Of a DNA stretch of 64,000 bases, positions 26,540 to 35,025 are shown one piece after another; positions within the stretch are counted from its first letter, which is position 1, and every line of letters begins with the position of its first letter. A program made the position numbers and the translations under genes. A model generated the notes under the pieces. The model did not search any database and was not told the origin of the DNA. It was given only the letters and a program-made list of their open reading frames with translations. The stretch is from Psychrobacter jeotgali. Lineage in GTDB: Bacteria > Pseudomonadota > Gammaproteobacteria > Pseudomonadales > Moraxellaceae. Location of the stretch: positions 62,001 through 126,000 of the forward strand of contig NZ_CAJHAF010000001.1 in the NCBI RefSeq assembly GCF_904846315.1, in the 5' to 3' direction.

Positions 26540-27142
26540 ATGACCCAAGTAACCGCCATGTTTGTCATGTTTATCTTGTATGGAGTATTGCCAGCTGCGG
26601 GTATATACCTAGGTTATCGCGGGATCAAAAAAGTCACGGCGCCCAAGATGCTTGAATATAAGGCGATGCCGCAATTGGGTTATATTCCTGAAAAGAGCTT
26701 ACCGGCGGAAGTAAAAGCGGCGCTGGCTGAAATCAATCAAAAAGGCGAGAAGCTGCGCGTTATTTACGGTGATACCAATAATGATGGCAAAATTGATGAT
26801 ACTGATACGGTGAGTGAAACCTATATCATGATTCAAAACCTAATGGATAAGCATATTCCGCAAGCAGTGGCGGATTATCGTCGTCTGCATGATCTCGATG
26901 GCGCTCGTGCCGACAATACCAAAATTAAACACTCTGATGTGACCGGTAAGGAAGCACTGCTCGAGGTACTAGGAACTATTAATACTCAATTTGACGATTT
27001 ATTAGCGGCATCCTACCATCAAGATGGGCAAAAGCTATTAGTAACTCAGCGTTATCTGCAACAGCGTTTTGAGGGTTCTAGTACTATTGATAACTCGAAC
27101 ACCCAAACCCTGCAAGCGCCTAAGATTAGTAGTGATGAGTAA
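26540..27142 (+). CDS. Hypothetical membrane-anchored protein, second of three related genes
   Basis: Not recognised. Residues about 4-27 form a single membrane helix (AMFVMFILYGVLPAAGIYLGY). A domain shared with the flanking genes follows: LAEINQKGEKLRVI near 72, MDKHIPQAVADYRRLH near 108, LLEVLGTINTQFDDLL near 139 and TQRYLQQRF near 168. An insertion, GDTNNDGKIDDTD near 86, matches the D-x-N-x-D-G-x-I-x3-D calcium loop of EF-hand and dockerin domains. AAGGA six bases upstream supports the ATG. 200 residues; one operon with its neighbours. Confidence 0.75.
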   Translation: MTQVTAMFVMFILYGVLPAAGIYLGYRGIKKVTAPKMLEYKAMPQLGYIPEKSLPAEVKAALAEINQKGEKLRVIYGDTNNDGKIDDTDTVSETYIMIQNLMDKHIPQAVADYRRLHDLDGARADNTKIKHSDVTGKEALLEVLGTINTQFDDLLAASYHQDGQKLLVTQRYLQQRFEGSSTIDNSNTQTLQAPKISSDE

Positions 27143-27148
27143 TAGGTG

Positions 27149-27176
27149 CTGCCAGCGTAGACACAGTACGCAAGGA
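27149..27176 (+). repeat. Fragment of the 146-bp repeat at the third gene's ribosome site
   Basis: CTGCCAGCGTAGACACAG and TACGCAAGGA here match the middle of the 146-bp repeat (CTGTCAGCGTAGACACAG, CACGCAAGTGA, for example 24868-24893), with a 14-base exact core. The AAGGA at 27172-27176 that serves the next gene lies at the fragment's edge. Terminal arms are absent, so this is a remnant or a smaller relative. Confidence 0.6.
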
Positions 27177-27185
27177 TAAATGAAG

Positions 27186-27761
27186 ATGAGTATATTAATA
27201 GGCGTTGGTATTGCTACTACCATTACCGCCTTTTATTTGGGTAAAAAAAGCTGGCAGGCTTTTCATAAAGCCGTTGGCATTACCCCTGGAGTCCTTACTT
27301 ATCAAGATCCTCATGCTCCTGTTATCTTATCGCGTTTAAAGTGGCAGCAACTAAACCTTAATAGCCAGCATTTGCAATGTTTAAGTGATGCACAATTGCG
27401 GCAACTGCAGCGTATCGATGATAAGCTAGCCCTTTATCAGCGGTATTTGACAGATTATCAGCAGCATTTAACAGAGCAAGGTAGAACGCCAACCGTTGAC
27501 GAACCGCAAATCGTATTACAAAAACTGCTGTATACACGCTTGCCGGAAATACTTGCTAGTTATTACTATTTAGTCAATAACTCAGTTGCTGACAATGCTA
27601 ATGCTACTGCGCAAGATAACAAGCAAGCGGAAGCTCGACATTTATTGCAACAAGCGTTGCATAATATTGAACGGCGTTTGGATCAAGGGTTAGAGCAAAT
27701 GGATGATCAACATCTACAAGACCTGCGGGTTATGAAGCGTTACTTAGACAGTCGTGATTAG
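27186..27761 (+). CDS. Hypothetical membrane-anchored protein, third of three related genes
   Basis: Not recognised. The start is taken at ATG 27186, nine bases after AAGGA; an ATG two codons earlier is too close. One N-terminal helix (ILIGVGIATTITAFYLG, about 3-19), then the shared domain: LQRIDDKLALYQRYL near 75, LLYTRLPEILASYYYLV near 110, LLQQALHNIERRLDQGLEQM near 152 and MKRYLDSRD at the end. 191 residues. It is followed by a bidirectional-looking terminator and convergent rluB. With its two neighbours it may form a membrane complex, but that is inference. Confidence 0.75.
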   Translation: MSILIGVGIATTITAFYLGKKSWQAFHKAVGITPGVLTYQDPHAPVILSRLKWQQLNLNSQHLQCLSDAQLRQLQRIDDKLALYQRYLTDYQQHLTEQGRTPTVDEPQIVLQKLLYTRLPEILASYYYLVNNSVADNANATAQDNKQAEARHLLQQALHNIERRLDQGLEQMDDQHLQDLRVMKRYLDSRD

Positions 27762-27796
27762 AGCATACTTGAGAGGTTAGAGTAACCCAAAAACAA

Positions 27797-27831
27797 GCAG
27801 CCAATGAATTTATCATTGGCCGCTTTTTTTT
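27797..27831 (+). terminator. Terminator between the three-gene operon and rluB
   Basis: GCAGCCAATGA at 27797-27807 pairs with TCATTGGCCGC at 27813-27823 (one A-C mismatch), five-base loop, then eight Ts at 27824-27831. The minus strand also shows a T-rich run after the stem, so it may serve rluB too. Confidence 0.85.
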
Positions 27832-27851
27832 AACCATAGCTTATCAAAGCT

Positions 27852-28781
27852 TTAGCGCTGATTATTACGGTCACGATTATTGCGGCTACCACGGCTGGCA
27901 GGTTTTGCACTGCTCTTAGCGGTAGCGCTATTGCTAGAGCTATGACTACGTTTGTTGTCAGCACGGCGCGCTTTTAGCGGCTTATCTTTGATACGTTCTT
28001 GCTTGCGCTTGGCAGCACCATGTAAGCCGGTGCCATGACGGGGACGTAAATCAACCAAGTCGGTTAGGGTGTTGATCTCTTTTTTATCCAGCTCTAAAAA
28101 GCGCCCGGTACGCAGCTCTTTGGGTAGAGCGATGCTACCATAGCTGGTACGTAATAGACGGCTAACTTTTAGGCCTTGAGACTCAAATAAACGGCGTACT
28201 TCGCGGTTACGGCCTTCTTTAAGCTTGACGTGATACCATTTATTAACCCCTTCACCGCCGCCTTCTTTTATATCTTCAAACTGAGCCATGCCATCTTCTA
28301 GCATCACCCCTGAGGTTAGATTGCGGGCGATATCGGGGGTGACTTCACCGAGTACTCGTACCGCATATTCACGGGTAATCTCACTAGAGGGATGCATCAA
28401 GCGATGCGCCATCTCCCCATCATTGGTGAATAGCAATAGCCCTGTTGAGTTGATATCCAAGCGACCGACCATCACCCAGCGGTCATGAGTTAACTTTGGC
28501 AAGCGTTCAAAGACAGTGGGGCGACCTTCGGGGTCATTGGCAGAGCAGACTTCACCTTCAGGCTTATAATATGCCAGCACTCGGCGGCGTTTTTCATTTT
28601 CGGCGGTATACTTGATTAAGCGTCCGTCGACGCGAATCTCATCGCCTTGCTCTACACGATCGCCAATAGTGGCAGGGCCACTATTAACAGAAACTCGTCC
28701 TGCTTTAATGACTTCTTCCATTTGACGACGTGAGCCTAGACCCATGCGGGCAAGGGCTTTCTGTAATTTCTCATCTTTCAT
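27852..28781 (-). CDS. rluB: 23S rRNA pseudouridine synthase RluB
   Basis: Makes the pseudouridine of 23S helix 93 (position 2605 in E. coli). The N-terminal S4 RNA-binding domain covers about residues 1-65 (EKLQKALARMGLGSRRQMEE; AGRVSVNSGPATIGDRV). The RsuA/RluB-type catalytic domain follows, with GRLDINSTGLLLFTNDGE near 100 containing the catalytic Asp, and EGRNREVRRLFESQGLKVSRL near 190. The basic, Arg/Ser/Asn-rich tail (about 255-309) is typical of many RluB proteins. The start is the ATG at 28781, seven bases after AAGGA; the ATG at 28787 would overlap it. Confidence 0.92.
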   Translation of the reverse strand: MKDEKLQKALARMGLGSRRQMEEVIKAGRVSVNSGPATIGDRVEQGDEIRVDGRLIKYTAENEKRRRVLAYYKPEGEVCSANDPEGRPTVFERLPKLTHDRWVMVGRLDINSTGLLLFTNDGEMAHRLMHPSSEITREYAVRVLGEVTPDIARNLTSGVMLEDGMAQFEDIKEGGGEGVNKWYHVKLKEGRNREVRRLFESQGLKVSRLLRTSYGSIALPKELRTGRFLELDKKEINTLTDLVDLRPRHGTGLHGAAKRKQERIKDKPLKARRADNKRSHSSSNSATAKSSAKPASRGSRNNRDRNNQR

Positions 28782-28931
28782 AACCATATCCTTGAATCGG
28801 TTGGTAATACATTTCGCAATGTATTGGGTTCGGAAAACTAGTGTTTAACAATAAACAATATTGATGCTTAAAAACATTAATATTAAAAAACTAAACAAGC
28901 GCTATATTCTACGCTAATTAAGATAATTAAG

Positions 28932-28952
28932 CATCTTTTGCAAAGATGTTTT
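28932..28952 (+). terminator. Possible leader attenuator upstream of wza
   Basis: CATCTTT (28932-28938) pairs with AAAGATG (28942-28948) around TGC, followed by TTTT. A -10-like TATATT lies upstream at 28903-28908. If transcripts begin there, this small terminator would stop many before wza, a common arrangement in capsule operons. It could equally be chance in AT-rich DNA. No ops element (GGCGGTAG) was found. Confidence 0.35.
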
Positions 28953-28979
28953 CTCAGATAAAGCATTTACAGCCTTAAG

Positions 28980-29033
28980 TTGACTAAAAATTTACTAGGG
29001 TAATACCTAGTAGCTTAATATTTGTGCTATATT
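28980..29033 (+). promoter_or_regulatory. Capsule operon promoter region with inverted repeat
   Basis: TTGACT at 28980-28985 is a good -35 box with TAATAC at 29001-29006 15 bases on. An extended -10, TG-C-TATATT, lies at 29025-29033, about 100 bases before the wza start. A perfect inverted repeat ACTAGG/CCTAGT (28994-28999, 29006-29011) sits over the first promoter and could bind a regulator. Which start is used is unknown. Confidence 0.45.
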
Positions 29034-29133
29034 GCGATTAAATTTTTGATGCTGATTGGGCATCAACATGCTAGAATTACGGATTAGTTTAACGAACTAT
29101 TTAGCTAACGCCATGTATTATAAGGTCTTTACT

Positions 29134-30255
29134 ATGCATCGAACCTCTAAGCTACTGGGTGCAACAAGCTTACTGCTCATTAGTTTGCTTTCTGGTTGTG
29201 CAACCACTTCTGCACCTACTATTAATGCAGGATTAAAAGCGGGAAGCTTACCACCGGTTGGTAGTTTTACGGCTGAAAATGGCATACAATTCAATATCCA
29301 ACCTCTAAACCTAGCGACATTGCCGCCGCCTCAAGTAGCCCAGCCTAATAACGATATTAATCATTTGATTCAAAGCTCTACTAAAGCTCAGTATCGTATT
29401 ACTCCAGGTGATATTTTAAGTATCAATCTAGTAGGCTATCCAGAGATGAATGCAAGCTCATCCGGGTCTGGAGGGAGTACCCCCTACGCTTCAGGTTATC
29501 CTGTAGATCAGCAAGGCTTTATTCAGTTTCCTCTAATAGGACGTATACAAGCCTCCGGCTTAAGTGTGCCGCAGTTCACAGAAAATCTACGGGGACGGCT
29601 TGAGCGCTATTTGAAGTATTCAGATCCACAAGTAAAGATTATCAATTACCGTGGTAATAAGTTCTTTATCGATGGTGAAGTCAAGCAGCCTGGTGAGTTT
29701 TCTATTGAAGACTCTCCTGTCTCTCTCTATAGTGCTATTTCTATGGCGGGCGGTGCAACCGATACCGGTGATTCCAATAGTATTGTCCTTAATCGCAATG
29801 GCCGTAATTATAATATTGGCCTGCAAGACCTACGTCAGATTGGCGCTTCAGGTAATCAGATTTACATTCAAGATGGCGATTCTATCCATGTCAATAGTGA
29901 AGACCGCAAGAAGGTTTATTTACTAGGGGAGTTCGGTCTGGTTAATCCAGTGGCAATTCCTGAGCAAGGGCTAAGTTTAGCTCAAGTATTAGGCGAATCG
30001 AGAGGGCTTAATTCAAGTACTGCTAATGCAGCTAAAGTATACGTAGTTCGAGATAATCCAAACTATCAGCGTACTAATATATATTATGTTGACATGCAAA
30101 CTATGACCAATTTTGCGCTTGCTAATCGTTTTGAGATGCATCCGAATGACATCCTTTATGTGGATCCAACAGGCTTAACCCGTTGGAACCGTATTATTAG
30201 TGCCATACTGCCATCTACTTCGGCAGTCGCTGCGGTTACAAATCTCGCTGAATAG
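29134..30255 (+). CDS. wza: Capsule export outer-membrane lipoprotein Wza
   Basis: Outer-membrane octameric channel for polysaccharide export. From the chosen ATG at 29134 (AAGG eight bases upstream) the protein is 373 residues and starts with a lipoprotein signal ending LLSGC (Cys22). A longer TTG-started form adds 26 residues and hides the signal, so it is rejected. The polysaccharide export domain contains YRITPGDILSINLVGYPEMN near 86; SLBB-type domains follow, with NYRGNKFFIDGEVKQPGEF near 170 and KKVYLLGEFGLVNP near 257. First gene of the capsule locus. Confidence 0.93.
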   Translation: MHRTSKLLGATSLLLISLLSGCATTSAPTINAGLKAGSLPPVGSFTAENGIQFNIQPLNLATLPPPQVAQPNNDINHLIQSSTKAQYRITPGDILSINLVGYPEMNASSSGSGGSTPYASGYPVDQQGFIQFPLIGRIQASGLSVPQFTENLRGRLERYLKYSDPQVKIINYRGNKFFIDGEVKQPGEFSIEDSPVSLYSAISMAGGATDTGDSNSIVLNRNGRNYNIGLQDLRQIGASGNQIYIQDGDSIHVNSEDRKKVYLLGEFGLVNPVAIPEQGLSLAQVLGESRGLNSSTANAAKVYVVRDNPNYQRTNIYYVDMQTMTNFALANRFEMHPNDILYVDPTGLTRWNRIISAILPSTSAVAAVTNLAE

Positions 30256-30274
30256 TTAATAAGGTATATATGTT

Positions 30275-30706
30275 ATGGCATTTGATAATATTTTAGTAGT
30301 TTGCGTAGGGAATATATGCCGTAGTCCTATAGCTGAAGCATTATTATCTGAACAATACCCACAAAAAAATATTGATTCTGCAGGAGTATCTGCGTTAGTA
30401 GGGCATAGTGCGGATTCTAAAGCTATAGAAGCAATGAAGAACGATGGCATAGATATCAGTAATCATATTGCCAAGCAGATAGATGAATCATTGGTGGTAA
30501 AATCAGATTTGATCTTGACTATGTCTGATCATCAAACGAAATGGATTGAGAGTCAATGGCCGCATAGCCGGGGTAAGACCTTTAAAATCGGCCATTGGAT
30601 TGATAAAGATATTGCGGATCCGTATAAGTTAGATAAACAAGCATTTGAGACTGCGAAGCAAGATATCATTGATAGCCTTGATCAGTGGACTGATAAAATT
30701 AGTTAA
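30275..30706 (+). CDS. wzb: Low-molecular-weight protein-tyrosine phosphatase Wzb
   Basis: Cytoplasmic phosphatase that dephosphorylates the Wzc tyrosine cluster, letting capsule polymerisation cycle. The active-site P-loop C-x5-R is CVGNICRS at residues 10-17 (Cys10, Arg16). The general acid Asp is in the IADPYKL loop near 113. 143 residues, normal for the family. wza ends 19 bases upstream and wzc begins 13 bases after the stop. Confidence 0.95.
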   Translation: MAFDNILVVCVGNICRSPIAEALLSEQYPQKNIDSAGVSALVGHSADSKAIEAMKNDGIDISNHIAKQIDESLVVKSDLILTMSDHQTKWIESQWPHSRGKTFKIGHWIDKDIADPYKLDKQAFETAKQDIIDSLDQWTDKIS

Positions 30707-30719
30707 GTTGCGGATAGTT

Positions 30720-32939
30720 ATGAGTATGAATTCACAGACACAAAACAAGCAAAAGTCTACTGCAGAGCAGAGCAATGATGATATTGATCTGATGGCTTTA
30801 TTGTTAGTACTATTACGCGGCTGGAAAGTCGTGGTTTTTTTTGCTCTTTTAGGATTAGCATTGGGGATAGTGTATAGCCGTTATGTCAATCCAGTATTTA
30901 AGGCAGATGCGTTAATACAGATCGAAGACAATACAAAAGGCCTATCAGGACTTGGATCAAATATCTCTGAATTACTAGAAGGGTCTGATTCTAGTAAAGC
31001 TCAAACAGAAGCAGAGCTTATAAGATCACGCATGATACTAGAGCCAGTCGTTGAGCTATTGCATCTTCGAGTACGCCTTTCTAATCCTAATATTGGGTTT
31101 ATAGACAGAGTAGCAAGAGATAGTATTAATACTCAAATAAATACGTCTGAAGGTGTCAGTTTAAGAACTCAAGATGGCAAAGTGGATATCAGTCAGTTTA
31201 ATGTATCACGTGCTTACCTTAATCAGCCTTTTACCTTAGTTAGATCTGGGACTGGTTTTATATTAAGTAACGGTTTTGATGAATTCAAAGGTCAGCTAAA
31301 CCAGTCACACACATTTAAAGGAACAAATGGACAAGTTCAAATCACAGTCATTGATCTACCTGATGATAACTATCCTATCAATATTGCTAAGCAATCTTTA
31401 CAGACAGCTACTGACTCTATAAATGCTGCTTTATCTGTAGTAGAAAAAGGGCAGCAGACAGGTATTATTGAGCTGTCTATGACAGGTTCAAACCAACAGC
31501 AAGTTAGTTTGATACTAAAAGAAATTATTTTTTCTTACGTGGATCAAAATCAGTCTAGGGGATCAGAAGAGACTACTAGAACGCTAGAGTTCATGGAATC
31601 TCAAATTCCTGTGCTTAAAAAGAAGCTAGAAGCTTCCGAAGCGGCATTCAATGAATTTCGTACAAAGTATGGCACTATCGATGTTGAACAAGAAGCAGGT
31701 TTACTCTTAACAGAAACTTCTAATATTGATAGACAGTTAAGTGAGCTAAAACTAAAAAAAGCAGATCTAACGACTTATTATACGGAAGAGCATCCTTTAG
31801 TTATCCAAATTAATGATCAGATTGAAGTCTTAAATAACAGAAAGCAAGAGCTCGAAAATACAATTTCTGAATTACCCGAAGTTCAAAGAGAATTTTTAAC
31901 GTTATCTGAAGATACAGCTATTGATAGAGAAATCTATTTAAACATGCTTAAAAACTATCAACAATTACAGATCGTTAAAGCGGGTCAGGTTGGCTATGCT
32001 CGAATTATTGATTTACCTTTAAGCAATTTTAATATTATTGCTCCTAAGAAACTAATAATTTGGCTCTTAGCTACCTTGATAGGTACGATGCTAGGTATGT
32101 TACTAGTATTAATTAGAGGCTTGTTTAGAAAAACGGTTAAAGATCCTGAGCGTCTTGAAGCCAAAACAGGTGTTCCTGTTGTTGCGACTATTCCACGCTC
32201 ACCGTTACTGACAAGGTTGAATAAAAACAAAAAATCTTCGAGTCGGTTACTCGCTCAAGCTGATAGTAATAGCTTAAGCTATGAGGCTATAAAAAGTTTA
32301 AGAACGAATTTAATGTTCAGTATGCCGAAAGTAGGTAAAGCTGGTAAACGAGCCAAGGTGATATTAATTACTGGTGAGAGCCCTGGAGTAGGTAAGTCTT
32401 TTATATCTTCAAACCTATCTGAAGTTTTTTCGCAGCTCGATAAAAAGGTACTTATTATTGATGCAGATATGCGGCTAGGAGAGTTACATAAAGTATTCAA
32501 TATGACGCAGGATAATGGTTTAGCCGATTACTTTATTCAAGAGACAGATAGCATAGTCGATATCGTTCATCCGACGAGCTTAGATAATGTTGACTTTATA
32601 CCTCGAGGACAACATCCTCGCAATCCTACTTCATTGCTATCTGGTGGTAAGTTTAACATCTTAATGGCAGAGCTCAGTGATCATTACGATTATATTATTA
32701 TCGACTCACCACCTGTGCTCGCAGCTTCTGACGCTATGATCTTGTCGCAATTTGCTGATCAAGTATTGATGGTAACTCGATATGATACCTCAGTAGAAGG
32801 TCAGTTAGTTTATGCAGTTAATCAGCTGGGTAAGGCTAATGTAGAAGTAGATGGTATCGTTCTTAATGATGTACAGCAAGGTATTATGAGTAAATACAGC
32901 TATCATTATAATTATGCTTATGGCAATGATAGCCAGTAA
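30720..32939 (+). CDS. wzc: Capsule chain-length tyrosine autokinase Wzc
   Basis: Inner-membrane polysaccharide co-polymerase and BY-kinase, 739 residues from ATG 30720. The earlier in-frame start would run into wzb. Membrane helices at about 39-60 (KVVVFFALLGLALGIVYSRY) and 443-465 flank a periplasmic coiled-coil domain. The cytosolic kinase has Walker A GESPGVGKSF near 553, Walker A' IIDADMR near 579 and Walker B IIIDSPP near 658. It ends in a Tyr cluster (YSYHYNYAYG, five Tyr within the last 15 residues) for autophosphorylation. It works with Wza and Wzb. Confidence 0.95.
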   Translation: MSMNSQTQNKQKSTAEQSNDDIDLMALLLVLLRGWKVVVFFALLGLALGIVYSRYVNPVFKADALIQIEDNTKGLSGLGSNISELLEGSDSSKAQTEAELIRSRMILEPVVELLHLRVRLSNPNIGFIDRVARDSINTQINTSEGVSLRTQDGKVDISQFNVSRAYLNQPFTLVRSGTGFILSNGFDEFKGQLNQSHTFKGTNGQVQITVIDLPDDNYPINIAKQSLQTATDSINAALSVVEKGQQTGIIELSMTGSNQQQVSLILKEIIFSYVDQNQSRGSEETTRTLEFMESQIPVLKKKLEASEAAFNEFRTKYGTIDVEQEAGLLLTETSNIDRQLSELKLKKADLTTYYTEEHPLVIQINDQIEVLNNRKQELENTISELPEVQREFLTLSEDTAIDREIYLNMLKNYQQLQIVKAGQVGYARIIDLPLSNFNIIAPKKLIIWLLATLIGTMLGMLLVLIRGLFRKTVKDPERLEAKTGVPVVATIPRSPLLTRLNKNKKSSSRLLAQADSNSLSYEAIKSLRTNLMFSMPKVGKAGKRAKVILITGESPGVGKSFISSNLSEVFSQLDKKVLIIDADMRLGELHKVFNMTQDNGLADYFIQETDSIVDIVHPTSLDNVDFIPRGQHPRNPTSLLSGGKFNILMAELSDHYDYIIIDSPPVLAASDAMILSQFADQVLMVTRYDTSVEGQLVYAVNQLGKANVEVDGIVLNDVQQGIMSKYSYHYNYAYGNDSQ

Positions 32940-32965
32940 ACAACTGGTAAGTGTTATACCTTAGA

Positions 32966-35002
32966 ATGAGTATTTTATTTATGAATTTAGTCCCGAACGA
33001 AGATGATTATCAACCCTCTAATAAACAAACCAGCGTCAATACTAGCTGGTTTTTTAATAGTACCCAGCGACTATTATCTCTACCACGTAGTATCAAGCGG
33101 GCTATTTTAATAACTGCCGACTTTGTAATGGCAGTCATCTGCTTATATCTTGCATTAGCGTTACGTTACAATTACATTGCTAATCATATTAGTCTCTCAG
33201 CATTATTCTTCTACGCACTTATTCCGGTTATTGGTTTATACCTTATTGGGTTTTATAGAGGGCTATCAAGGGCATTTTTTGAAGGTTTGATCGGCAGTGT
33301 GTTACAGCTATCAGTCATCCTTATTATCGTTTATCAAATTATTTTATCCTTTGATATTTTTCCTGATATGCCGCGCTCAGTACCCTTTATATTTTCATTT
33401 ATGTATTTAGTTTGGTTATGGAACAGTAGACTGACTATTCGGGAGTTACTAACTCGATCACAAAGTAAATATCAGAAAAGTCTTAAAGGAAATGCTGATT
33501 ATGACAACGTTATTATTTATGGAGCAGGCGAAGCTGGCAAAGAGTTATTAGAGGGGCTCAAAAATTCGCATAAATATAATGTAGTCGCTTATGTAGATGA
33601 CGATCCCCAACTTACTGGTGCTTATTTATTAGGTAAAAAGATTCATGCAGCAGATGAGTTATTAGATGTAGTGGATAAGCTCAATATAGCGCAAGTGTTT
33701 TTAGCTATTCCTTCTATCAGTAGGGCGCATAAGCGCCAAATTATTGATAAGCTAGAAGGTATCTCTATCAAAATAAAAGAGCTACCTAGTCTAGAAGAGA
33801 TCGCTGAAGAAAAAGTTACTGTTAGCAGTATGCGTAAAGTGGATATTCTAGATGTCTTAAACCGTCAGACGGTTGAACCAGACGTTCGATTGCTACAAAA
33901 AAACATAACAGGTAAGTCTATATTGGTTACGGGTGCAGGAGGGTCTATTGGTAGCGAGCTCTGTCGCCAAATCATCAAAAACAAGCCCAAATCTTTAGTG
34001 CTCTATGAGCTGTCCGAGTTCGCGCTTTATAGTATCCATCAGGAGCTGCTAGCGAAGCAAGCTAGCGAGCCTAATTATCAAGGTATTAGTATTATTGCTA
34101 TTATTGGCAGTGTGACTAATGAGGATAATCTATTTAGAGTATTTGAGTCATACGATGTACAAACCGTTTATCATGCTGCAGCATACAAACATGTACCGAT
34201 AGTCGAGCACAACCCTTTTGAAGGGGCTATCAACAATAGCAAGGGTACCTATCATTGCGCTCAGGCTGCAATAAGAGCTAAAGTTGAGACCTTTGTTTTG
34301 ATCTCTACAGACAAAGCAGTAAGACCGACCAATATAATGGGCGCTAGTAAGCGTTTGGCAGAATTAGTGTGTCAAGGTTTTAGCCAAAAAAACAATCCGA
34401 ATAATAATCACACCCTTATTAGTATGGTACGTTTTGGTAATGTATTAGGTTCATCAGGCTCGGTAGTCCCAGTATTTACCAAACAAATAGAGCAAGGTAA
34501 GCCGATAACGGTCACTCATCCTGATGTCACTCGTTACTTTATGACTATTCCAGAGGCAGCTAATTTAGTTATTCAAGCCGGAGCAATGGCAACGGGAGGC
34601 GAAGTGTTCGTCTTGGATATGGGTAAACCAGTTAAGATTGTCGATCTTGCTCGCCGGATGATTCATTTAAGTGGACATAAAGTTAGAGACTCTAATAACC
34701 CTGATGGTGATATAGATATTGTGTTTACAGGACTAAGACCTGGCGAGAAGCTCTATGAAGAGCTCATAATCGGTGAGGATAACGTTAAAAATACAGATCA
34801 TCCCCTTATTATGCAAGCTATAGAGCACAGCTTCCCTTTAACTGATATCGAAGATACATTGTTTCAACTTACGGATAAAGCGAAAAATCAAGATATAAAG
34901 TGGCTCAAAGCGCAGTTCAAATATTTTGTAGATGGGTATACTGGCGGATCTACTGTGGATACTTCAAAGAATACAGTTATAGATTCCCAAAAAATTATTT
35001 AA
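32966..35002 (+). CDS. Membrane-bound UDP-GlcNAc 4,6-dehydratase (PglF/WeeK/CapD type)
   Basis: Makes UDP-2-acetamido-4-keto-2,4,6-trideoxyhexose, the first step to bacillosamine-type sugars. Four N-terminal helices (about 35-155) precede a CoA-binding-like domain (IIYGAGEAGKELLEGL near 185) and a short-chain dehydratase. The latter shows NAD motif VTGAGGSIGSELCRQI near 320, HAAAYKHVPIVE near 406 and STDKAVRPTNIMGASKRLAE near 446. The start is ambiguous: GTG 32951, ATG 32966 or ATG 32981; the first ATG is given. Its partners, an aminotransferase and an acetyltransferase, are at the far end of the locus (52.4-54.3 kb), as in Acinetobacter capsule loci. Confidence 0.85.
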   Translation: MSILFMNLVPNEDDYQPSNKQTSVNTSWFFNSTQRLLSLPRSIKRAILITADFVMAVICLYLALALRYNYIANHISLSALFFYALIPVIGLYLIGFYRGLSRAFFEGLIGSVLQLSVILIIVYQIILSFDIFPDMPRSVPFIFSFMYLVWLWNSRLTIRELLTRSQSKYQKSLKGNADYDNVIIYGAGEAGKELLEGLKNSHKYNVVAYVDDDPQLTGAYLLGKKIHAADELLDVVDKLNIAQVFLAIPSISRAHKRQIIDKLEGISIKIKELPSLEEIAEEKVTVSSMRKVDILDVLNRQTVEPDVRLLQKNITGKSILVTGAGGSIGSELCRQIIKNKPKSLVLYELSEFALYSIHQELLAKQASEPNYQGISIIAIIGSVTNEDNLFRVFESYDVQTVYHAAAYKHVPIVEHNPFEGAINNSKGTYHCAQAAIRAKVETFVLISTDKAVRPTNIMGASKRLAELVCQGFSQKNNPNNNHTLISMVRFGNVLGSSGSVVPVFTKQIEQGKPITVTHPDVTRYFMTIPEAANLVIQAGAMATGGEVFVLDMGKPVKIVDLARRMIHLSGHKVRDSNNPDGDIDIVFTGLRPGEKLYEELIIGEDNVKNTDHPLIMQAIEHSFPLTDIEDTLFQLTDKAKNQDIKWLKAQFKYFVDGYTGGSTVDTSKNTVIDSQKII

Positions 35003-35025
35003 TATGCTGACTGAGCTTTCTTATT

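Noticed and set aside
29056..29133. Longer TTG-started form of Wza
   Set aside because: It would put 26 residues before a typical lipoprotein signal; ATG 29134 has AAGG at proper spacing.
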